Shown here piece by piece: positions 1-4,837 of a stretch of 5,484 bases of DNA. The stretch is from JANYJJ01 sp038241115 (GTDB taxonomy: Bacteria; Pseudomonadota; Gammaproteobacteria; Burkholderiales; Burkholderiaceae_C). Positions within the stretch are counted from its first letter, which is position 1. Each line of letters starts with the position of its first letter. Made by a program: the position numbers and the translations under genes. The stretch is taken from positions 1 to 5,484 of the forward strand of contig JBBRGA010000182.1 in NCBI GenBank assembly GCA_038241115.1, read 5' to 3'. The notes beneath the pieces are model-generated. The model had not been told where the DNA came from. It searched no databases and saw nothing but the letters and a program-made list of their open reading frames with translations.

Positions 1-210
1 GTTGGGCGCATGTTCAGCGACAGCTTCGCCGGCATTGCTCCGTCGAGCGTGGTGGGCTTCGTGCTGGCGGAGTTGGTCGGTGCTGCCGTTGGCTTGGCCA
101 TTCACCAAGCGCTCAAGCCTCGCGCTGCCGTGCAGCATTCATCTGCAAGTCAGCCTGCTGCGGCAGAAGCAGTCAGGCCTGCGGCCACCACCAGCAGGCT
201 GCAGCGCTGA
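1..210 (+). CDS. Aquaporin-family (MIP) channel, C-terminal fragment
   Basis: This is the last 69 codons of a gene whose 5' part lies outside the window; the frame is open from base 1 and stops at TGA 208-210. The fragment begins V-G-R-M-F-S-D-S-F-A-G-I-A-P, which resembles the segment just after the second NPA box in bacterial MIP channels, followed by a hydrophobic helix (V-V-G-F-V-L-A-E-L-V-G-A-A-V-G-L-A) matching the last transmembrane helix. MIP proteins pass water or small neutral solutes through the inner membrane. The NPA boxes are not in the window, so the substrate class cannot be judged. After the last helix there is a tail of about 30 Ala/Gln/Ser-rich residues, long for the family. 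The gene converges on the minus-strand operon. Family assignment rests on this short match and is fairly likely. The ATG at base 10 is internal, not a start. Confidence 0.7.
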   Translation, partial: VGRMFSDSFAGIAPSSVVGFVLAELVGAAVGLAIHQALKPRAAVQHSSASQPAAAEAVRPAATTSRLQR

Positions 211-220
211 CAAACACGGC

Positions 221-255
221 GCGGTGCTCGCGCGGACTCAATCCACCGCCGCGCG
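221..255. terminator. Possible GC-rich hairpin between convergent genes
   Basis: The 60-base gap between the aquaporin stop and the nnr stop holds two alternative, mutually exclusive perfect stems: CGCGCGG at 229-235 with CCGCGCG at 249-255 (13-base loop), and GCGGTG at 221-226 with CACCGC at 244-249. The location between two converging stops suits a bidirectional terminator. There is no T-run on either side, so it is not a canonical intrinsic terminator, and GC-rich DNA forms such stems by chance. Low confidence. Confidence 0.25.
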
Positions 256-270
256 CAACTGAGCGAACAG

Positions 271-1983
271 CTAAGCCTGCCTTGAACCGTGCCCCAAATT
301 GCGGCCTAAATCTCGCATCACTTCAGGCAATAAATCGGGCAAGTCTTCTGCAATCAGTCCGGGCCCAAAGGCCGTGGCGGCCGCGCCGTGCATCCACACC
401 GCCGCAGCAGCAGCCAAAAATGGCGGCATGCCTTGCGCCAACAAGCCGGTGATCAGTCCGGCCAGCACATCGCCTGATCCGGCAGTGGCCAGGGTGGGCG
501 GGGCGTTGGTGTTGATGATGGTGTGAACTTCGGTTGGCATCGCGACTGGATCAGCGCCTTCATCAGCACTTTGACAAGCGTTTTGGTCGGCGCTTGGATC
601 GGTGCTTGGATCGGTGCGTAGCTCGGTGCTTAGCTGGGTGCTTAGCTTGGTGCTTAGCTCGGTATCTTCGGGCGAGCCGCGCAGCGTCGGCGCAGCAATC
701 ACCGTATCGCTGCCTTTGAGCACGATCACAGCGCCGCTGAGTTGCGCCGCCGCGCGGGCTCGGTCCACTTTGCTGGCGCTGGTGAAATCATCGCCGCTGA
801 AAAGCCGCGCAAATTCGCCTTCGTGCGGCGTCAATGTGCAGTGCCCGCCCGCCGCGTGGACAGCGTTGAACAAGTCGCCCGGGGCGTTCTTGAACACGGT
901 GAGCGCATCGGCGTCGAGCACGGTCGGCCGACCTGTGGCCAGCAGTGCCAAGACCTGTTCGCGGGTGCTGGCATGCAGGCCCGCGCCGGGGCCGATCAGC
1001 AGCCCTGTGAAGCGCGCATCGCCCAGCAAATTCGCCAGGTCGGCCATGGCAGATTGCGTGGCCAGCGGCGCCACCATCACGCTGGTCAATGCGGTGGCGT
1101 AAACAGCGAAGGCGACTTCAGGAACGGCCACGGTGGTCAAGCCTGCACCAGCGCGCGCTGCTGCGCGAGCGGCCAAACGCGCCGCGCCTGTGGTCGGGTA
1201 GCCGCCAACGATGAGCGCGTGGCCGCGGCTGTATTTGTGGCCCTGTGGGTGCAACGCGGGCAGCGCGTGCCGCCACAGGCTGGGCGCGTTTTCGAAGCTC
1301 TGCGGTTGGATGTGTTCCCACACCGATTCGGGGGTGCCGATATCGGCCACCACCACTTCGCCGCACAGCGACCTGCCAGGCTGCAACACGTGGCCCGGCT
1401 TTTTGCGAAAAAACGTGACCGTGAGCGCGCAGGCAACCGCACTCGTACCCTCGCCAACGCCAACGCCAACGCCAACGCCAACCCCCGCGCCCAGGCCCGA
1501 GTCGCCCATCAAGCCGCTGGGCACATCGACGGCGACGATGGGAAGCTTTTGTGCGGCCGCAGCCTGCAGGGTGCGGGCCGCTTCACCGTCGAGCGCGCGG
1601 CTCAGGCCAGCGCCAAAAATGGCGTCGACCACCAATTCGGCACCTGCCAATGCGGCAGGGTTGAGCGCGACCGAATCGCCTTGCCACAGCGCAGCGTGTT
1701 GTGCGGCTTCACCGGCTGCGGGCGGTGTTGCGTTCAGCATGGCGACGCGTACTTTCCAGCCCGCCTGACCAAGGCAGCGCGCCACCACAAACCCGTCGCC
1801 GCCGTTGTTGCCGGGCCCGGTTAAAACCACCGCTGCGCGCGGCGTGTAGCGCTGGGTGATGGCCTGTGCCACCGCGCGGCCGGCGGCGTCCATCAAGGCA
1901 AATGCGCCTATGCCGCTGAGCACAGTCAAGCGGTCGGCTTCGGCCATTTGGGCGCAGCTCAGGAGTGCATTGGGTTGCTTCAT
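271..1983 (-). CDS. nnr: Bifunctional NAD(P)H-hydrate epimerase / ADP-dependent NAD(P)HX dehydratase
   Basis: Nnr repairs NADH and NADPH damaged by hydration: the N-terminal domain interconverts the R and S epimers of NAD(P)HX and the C-terminal domain dehydrates the S form using ADP. The protein has 570 residues. Epimerase domain (YjeF_N fold, about 1-230): T-G-P-G-N-N-G-G-D-G at 55-64, V-V-D-A-I-F-G with Asp120, and V-D-V-P-S-G at 152-157. Dehydratase domain (ribokinase-like, about 240-560): G-H-A-L-I-V-G-G at 254-261, I-G-P-G-A-G at 330-335, D-A-D-A-L at 357-361, T-P-H-E-G-E-F at 385-391, L-K-G-S-D-T at 422-427, and A-G-S-G-D-V-L-A-G at 501-509 with the catalytic-type Asp505. The start at 1983 fits, because homologues read L-L-(S/T)-x-A-x-M-A-E-A-D-R-L near the N-terminus, but no good Shine-Dalgarno lies at normal distance. 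E. coli Nnr is about 515 residues; the excess matches an insertion at about 434-488 carrying a 12-bp tandem repeat. A (Val-Gly)5 run lies at 168-177. All motifs are intact, so it is probably active. It is the last gene of the minus-strand block, 30 bases after the TauE/SafE-like gene. Confidence 0.95.
   Translation of the reverse strand: MKQPNALLSCAQMAEADRLTVLSGIGAFALMDAAGRAVAQAITQRYTPRAAVVLTGPGNNGGDGFVVARCLGQAGWKVRVAMLNATPPAAGEAAQHAALWQGDSVALNPAALAGAELVVDAIFGAGLSRALDGEAARTLQAAAAQKLPIVAVDVPSGLMGDSGLGAGVGVGVGVGVGEGTSAVACALTVTFFRKKPGHVLQPGRSLCGEVVVADIGTPESVWEHIQPQSFENAPSLWRHALPALHPQGHKYSRGHALIVGGYPTTGAARLAARAAARAGAGLTTVAVPEVAFAVYATALTSVMVAPLATQSAMADLANLLGDARFTGLLIGPGAGLHASTREQVLALLATGRPTVLDADALTVFKNAPGDLFNAVHAAGGHCTLTPHEGEFARLFSGDDFTSASKVDRARAAAQLSGAVIVLKGSDTVIAAPTLRGSPEDTELSTKLSTQLSTELRTDPSTDPSADQNACQSADEGADPVAMPTEVHTIINTNAPPTLATAGSGDVLAGLITGLLAQGMPPFLAAAAAVWMHGAAATAFGPGLIAEDLPDLLPEVMRDLGRNLGHGSRQA
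589..660 (-). repeat. 12-bp in-frame tandem repeat in nnr (six units)
   Basis: Six consecutive 12-bp units run from 589 to 660. On the plus strand their consensus is GGTGCTTAGCTC; the three at 625-660 differ only at the last base, and the three at 589-624 are more diverged, sharing GGATC or GCGTAGC variants. On the coding strand each unit gives four residues, read as ELST, KLST, QLST, ELRT, DPST and DPSA (Nnr residues 442-465). The unit length is a multiple of three, so copy changes would keep the frame. The array lies in an insertion between L-K-G-S-D-T and the A-G-S-G-D active-site loop. Confidence 0.9.
1453..1482 (-). repeat. Perfect hexanucleotide repeat (GCCAAC)5 in nnr
   Basis: Five exact copies of GCCAAC on the plus strand encode (Val-Gly)5 at Nnr residues 168-177, shortly after V-D-V-P-S-G in the epimerase domain. 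The flanking codons extend the Gly-rich stretch (G-L-G-A-G before, E-G after), a flexible loop in which copy changes should be tolerated. A perfect 30-bp microsatellite is prone to slipped-strand length change; each step would add or remove two residues. Confidence 0.95.
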
Positions 1984-2013
1984 GGCGTCGATGGTAGGAC
2001 GCCGCCCACGCTC

Positions 2014-2733
2014 CTAGATGCCGCACCAAGCGGCCACGCGCATCCACAAGCCGTGCGTCAAAGCCCAGCCGGTGGCCAACACCAGGCTGGCACCGGCGAC
2101 CCGAAATCCGACCGCCGACATGGCCTGCGCCGAAGCATCACCGCCGCGCTGCGCACGCCACCGGGCCCAGCGCCCCCAAGCCCAAGGCGCCAAAGCCAGC
2201 GCGGGCGCAGACGCCACCGCAAACGCTGCCATCGTCATGGCGCCGGCGGCGGCGCTGCTGGCCAGGGCCGACAACAACAACGCGGCTTGCAGGGCACCGC
2301 AAGGCCACGCGACCCAGGCCAGGCCCGCCGCACTGGCGCGGACAGCCCGCCGGCGTGGTTTGCCCGGCATGCTGATCGGCGCGTTGATCAGAAAAGAGGC
2401 GTTCACATTCACAGCCCGTTCGCGCTGCCATCCATCAGGCTGGCGGCCGGTTGCCAGCCACCACAAACCCAGCGCTAAAAAAGCCAGGTGCAGCAACGTC
2501 CACAGCGGCCGCAACGCCGGCGCGGCTTGTGTCCATGCGGCCAGGACTGCCACGCTGCTGGCCGCCAAAGCGCCGCCTGCCGCATATCCCAGAACGCGGC
2601 CTAAATGGAAGCCGTTGGCGCTGCGCTTGCTGCCTTGCGTGAGGGCGGCGCAGGGCGCACCGCACATCACCACGCAGTGCGGCGACGCGGCCACACCCAT
2701 TGCCAAGCCGGCCAGGATCAGCGGCACGTCCAT
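2014..2733 (-). CDS. TauE/SafE-like (DsbD_2-type) multi-pass membrane protein
   Basis: A 239-residue, strongly hydrophobic protein. The first helix carries A-S-P-H-C-V-V-M-C-G-A-P-C (Cys20, Cys24, Cys28, His19), the hallmark of the small membrane family annotated as sulfite exporter TauE/SafE or cytochrome c biogenesis transmembrane region. The second half has a matching W-P-C-G (Cys145) at the start of a helix, consistent with the internal pseudo-repeat of that family. About six helices are visible: 3-18, 48-67, 76-95, 138-160, 162-186 and 207-228, the last ones less certain. A charged loop lies at about 96-135. No transport activity is demonstrated for this subgroup. Its place next to cbb3 genes suggests a role in oxidase assembly or copper/thiol chemistry, which is inference. 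The ATG overlaps the preceding stop (TGATG, 2735-2731) and has no Shine-Dalgarno, so translational coupling is likely. An in-frame GTG directly before the ATG is an alternative start. Upstream extension to 2895 would merely overlap the neighbouring gene in another frame. Confidence 0.8.
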   Translation of the reverse strand: MDVPLILAGLAMGVAASPHCVVMCGAPCAALTQGSKRSANGFHLGRVLGYAAGGALAASSVAVLAAWTQAAPALRPLWTLLHLAFLALGLWWLATGRQPDGWQRERAVNVNASFLINAPISMPGKPRRRAVRASAAGLAWVAWPCGALQAALLLSALASSAAAGAMTMAAFAVASAPALALAPWAWGRWARWRAQRGGDASAQAMSAVGFRVAGASLVLATGWALTHGLWMRVAAWCGI

Positions 2734-2993
2734 CACAAATGGGTCGACGCCGCGGCAGCCGAATTCAACTCGTCGGCTTCCACCATCAGCAGCGCCGTGA
2801 TGGCAGCGGACGTGGAAATGGCCAGCCAAAAAATCAAGAAAGTGACGGAGTAGACGCTTTGCACCGACCAGCCCAAAGCCGCACCTCCAAACCAATGCAA
2901 CTCATGTGGATCGACCACTGCAAAAACCAACGCTTCCAACACGCCGGCGGCTGTGAAAGCGGGCCAGGCAATGGCCAAGAGGCGGTGTTTCAT
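2733..2993 (-). CDS. Small two-helix membrane protein of the cbb3 cluster, function unknown
   Basis: I cannot name this 86-residue protein. It has two hydrophobic segments, about 5-27 and 48-70, separated by an aromatic and His-containing loop: D-P-H-E-L-H-W-F-G-G at 28-37, then W42 and Y48. Glu20 sits inside the first helix, and Asp28, His30, Glu31 and His33 lie just after it, a possible ligand or proton-active patch. The C-terminal tail is acidic, then Ala/Ser-rich. The ATG at 2993 is preceded by AAGG at 3004-3001 with a 7-base spacer, supporting this start over longer readings. It lies 26 bases after the FixH-like gene and shares one base with the TauE/SafE-like gene, so it is very probably co-translated with cbb3 accessory genes. 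I recall unnamed proteins of this size at this position in related bacteria, but could not check. An assembly or stability factor for the oxidase is a guess from context. Confidence 0.8.
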   Translation of the reverse strand: MKHRLLAIAWPAFTAAGVLEALVFAVVDPHELHWFGGAALGWSVQSVYSVTFLIFWLAISTSAAITALLMVEADELNSAAAASTHL

Positions 2994-3019
2994 GGCGACG
3001 CCTTGATGGGGTTCGGCAA

Positions 3020-3292
3020 TCAGCGCGCAGGCGTGACCGCGTGGTTGCGGGCTTGCATCGCGGGCGAGGTGGGTGTGTTCGGCACCGTGGAAGTGCGCGC
3101 AGGTTGAGGGTCGTGCGGCAACACGGTGTCGCGGTGCTTGACGGCAGTGAACAGCAGGGCAAAGCTGGCCAACACCACCGCGCCCAGGCCACCTGCAAAA
3201 AACCACATCACGCCCACTTGATACCAAGGCACGCTGGGGTTGGGTTCGCTGTGCGGTGAAAACTTCATTTCACCGACTGGGTTTTTATTCAT
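3020..3292 (-). CDS. Short single-pass membrane protein, FixH/CcoH-like
   Basis: A 90-residue protein placed directly after ccoG, where fixH/ccoH normally lies. It has a short polar N-terminus, then V-P-W-Y at 21-24 leading into one hydrophobic helix (about 27-50), then a Pro/Thr/Ala-rich tail of some 40 residues. FixH/CcoH proteins are single-pass cbb3 assembly factors, and the P-W-Y/W entry into the helix is like theirs. Most FixH proteins are about 150-170 residues, with a folded periplasmic domain absent here; the tail looks disordered and low in complexity. It could therefore be a reduced FixH or an unrelated small subunit in the same slot. The start at 3292 is backed by a strong Shine-Dalgarno; Met9 (3268) has only a weak GGTGA-like site. 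The gene is 30 bases after ccoG and 26 bases before the next gene. Confidence 0.65.
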   Translation of the reverse strand: MNKNPVGEMKFSPHSEPNPSVPWYQVGVMWFFAGGLGAVVLASFALLFTAVKHRDTVLPHDPQPARTSTVPNTPTSPAMQARNHAVTPAR

Positions 3293-3298
3293 GGGCGG

Positions 3299-3303
3299 CT
3301 CCT
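3299..3303 (-). promoter_or_regulatory. Ribosome binding site AGGAG for the FixH-like gene
   Basis: On the minus strand AGGAG (3303 to 3299) is followed by a six-base spacer and the ATG at 3292. It lies within the 30-base ccoG to FixH-like gap. It is the best Shine-Dalgarno in the block and decides this start against the internal Met at 3268. Confidence 0.75.
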
Positions 3304-3322
3304 GCTTGAAAAAATTGTTGGC

Positions 3323-4837
3323 CTATCGCGGCACCACGAAGGTCGATTTCTCGGTGACTTCATGCGCTGTGGTCTTGCTTTCCTTGCTTTGCTTGCTGCC
3401 TTCGCTGTCCTCGTTGTCCTTGAGCAAGCGAATCCGAAAGCGCATGGCGTGTGCACCGGCGCCCAAAGTCTTTGCGGTCGGCGCTGGTATTTGCACGGCC
3501 ACCGGCACCCAACGCGCTTGCGTGGGCCCCACTTCCATCACGCTGGCGCCGTGTTCTGGGGCGTGATTGGTGATCACCGCTGCGTCGGGCAAGCCGTCTA
3601 CCTCAATGCGAAAGTGTTGTGTCCGCTCGGTCGCGTTCATCAGCTGGATGCGGTAGACGTTTTCAATGCGGCCGTCGTCCACCATCCGCGCCAGCGCACC
3701 GCGGTCGCGCACCACGTCGGCCCGAAAAGGTGCGCGTGTGGCCACGCTGAAAGCAAACGCGCCACCGATCAGCACCAACACGGCGGTATAGAACAGCACG
3801 CGCGGCCGCAACACGCGCTTGAACATTTGCGCGGTGCTCCACTTGCCCTGCATGCCGTTTTGCGTGGCGTAACGGATCAAGCCACGCGGTGAGCCCATTT
3901 TGTCCATCACGGTGTCGCACACGTCGATACAGGCGGTGCAACCGATGCACTCGTATTGCAAGCCGTTGCGAATGTCGATGCCGGTCGGGCACACCTGCAC
4001 GCACAGGGTGCAGTTGATGCAGTCGCCTTTGCCCACCGACGCGGGATCCACACCGCGTGGGCGCGCGCCGCGCGGCTCTCCGCGCTCGGCGTCGTAACTG
4101 ATGATGAGGGTGTCGCGGTCGAACATGGCGCTTTGAAAGCGCGCATACGGGCACATGTATTTGCACACTTGTTCGCGCATGTAACCTGCGTTGCCGTAAG
4201 TGGCAAAGCCGTAGAACAAGCTCCAGAACCATTCCCACGGCCCCAAGGTCAGCGTCATGGCCCCAGCCCACAACTGTTGTGCCGGCGTGAAGTACGCGAC
4301 AAAGGTGAAGCCCGTCCACAGCCCGATGGCCAACCACACCAGCTGCTTGCCGCTGCGCCGCCACAGTTTGTTGAAGCTCCAGGGCGCGGCGTCGAGCTTG
4401 ATGCGGGCCTGGCGGTCGCCTTCGAAGCGGCGTTCCACCCACATGAAAATTTCTGTGTAGACGGTTTGTGGGCAAGCGAAGCCGCACCACACGCGCCCGG
4501 CCACGGCGGTAAATAAAAACAGCGCGAAGGCTGAGACGATCAGCAGCGCGGCGAGGTAAATAAAGTCTTGCGGATACAGCACCAAATTGAAGATGTAGAA
4601 GCGGCGCGAGTCGAGGTCGAACAGCACCGCTTGGCGCTCGTTCCACTGCAGCCAGGGCAGACCGTAAAACAGCAACTGGGTGAACCACACAAAGGCCCAG
4701 CGCCAACCGGCGAACCAGCCGGTGACTGAGCGCATCTGAATCTTGGCTTCGCTTTGGTAAAGCGAAATCACCTCGACCGACGAGACAGGCAACGGCGTGA
4801 TCGGTATCACTCGCGACGTTGACGAGGAGGGCGGCAT
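3323..4837 (-). CDS. ccoG: cbb3 oxidase assembly protein CcoG (RdxA/FixG family)
   Basis: CcoG is a polytopic inner-membrane iron-sulfur protein needed for cbb3 oxidase biogenesis; family members have been shown to reduce Cu(II) to Cu(I) for the oxidase. The 504 residues show hydrophobic helices at about 47-63, 84-113, 165-184, 196-214 and 347-366. Cysteine motifs in order are C-G-F-A-C-P at 118-123, C-K-Y-M-C-P at 225-230, then two ferredoxin 4Fe-4S sets, Cys273/276/279/283 and Cys297/300/303/307. All are intact. A C-terminal Ig-like periplasmic domain (about 370-472) is typical of FixG. The ATG at 4837 shares its A with the ccoP stop (TGATG), which with the homologous I-I-P-I-(A/T)-P N-terminus fixes the start; an open reading up to 5149 only overlaps ccoP. 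Length is slightly above the usual 470-490 residues because of a charged Ser/Lys/Glu tail at 473-498 with a three-residue period. Assignment is firm. Confidence 0.96.
   Translation of the reverse strand: MPPSSSTSRVIPITPLPVSSVEVISLYQSEAKIQMRSVTGWFAGWRWAFVWFTQLLFYGLPWLQWNERQAVLFDLDSRRFYIFNLVLYPQDFIYLAALLIVSAFALFLFTAVAGRVWCGFACPQTVYTEIFMWVERRFEGDRQARIKLDAAPWSFNKLWRRSGKQLVWLAIGLWTGFTFVAYFTPAQQLWAGAMTLTLGPWEWFWSLFYGFATYGNAGYMREQVCKYMCPYARFQSAMFDRDTLIISYDAERGEPRGARPRGVDPASVGKGDCINCTLCVQVCPTGIDIRNGLQYECIGCTACIDVCDTVMDKMGSPRGLIRYATQNGMQGKWSTAQMFKRVLRPRVLFYTAVLVLIGGAFAFSVATRAPFRADVVRDRGALARMVDDGRIENVYRIQLMNATERTQHFRIEVDGLPDAAVITNHAPEHGASVMEVGPTQARWVPVAVQIPAPTAKTLGAGAHAMRFRIRLLKDNEDSEGSKQSKESKTTAHEVTEKSTFVVPR
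3375..3419 (-). repeat. Degenerate 9-bp tandem repeat in the ccoG tail
   Basis: Five imperfect 9-bp units on the plus strand (TTGCTTTCC, TTGCTTTGC, TTGCTGCCT, TCGCTGTCC, TCGTTGTCC) cover 3375-3419. In the CcoG frame they give a three-residue rhythm, with Ser at 478, 481, 484 and 487 amid Lys and Glu. The tail lies beyond the folded periplasmic domain. The repeat is diverged, so it may be old or reflect simple codon bias in a charged tail. Confidence 0.6.

Noticed and set aside
2..262. Plus-strand 86-codon open frame at the left edge
   Set aside because: It overlaps the aquaporin frame, whose helix sequence fits MIP channels; this frame has no family signal.
589..660. Short repeats considered as a CRISPR or iteron array
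   Set aside because: The units are contiguous with no spacers, lie in frame inside nnr and are not palindromic; a coding tandem repeat explains them.
742..1824. Long plus-strand open frame (360 codons) opposite nnr
   Set aside because: It is antisense to a gene with all its family motifs intact; the translation is Arg/Gln/His-rich with no recognisable domain, as expected for a shadow in high-GC DNA.
2734..2895. Upstream extension of the TauE/SafE-like gene by 54 codons
   Set aside because: It overlaps the 86-residue gene in another frame; M-D-V-P-L-I-L fits the family's start at the first helix.
2994..3227. N-terminal extension of the 86-residue gene by 78 codons
   Set aside because: It overlaps the FixH-like gene in another frame, is Arg/His/Cys-rich, and the ATG at 2993 has its own AAGG site.
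3293..3322. Search for an FNR/ANR-type box or promoter in the intergenic gaps
   Set aside because: The gaps are 26-30 bases and none holds a TTGAT-N4-ATCAA-like site; control most likely lies upstream of ccoN outside the window.
3663..4706. 347-codon minus-strand open frame inside ccoG
   Set aside because: It is another frame of ccoG; the ccoG frame has the full set of cysteine motifs and helices, while this one is Arg-rich with no family signal.
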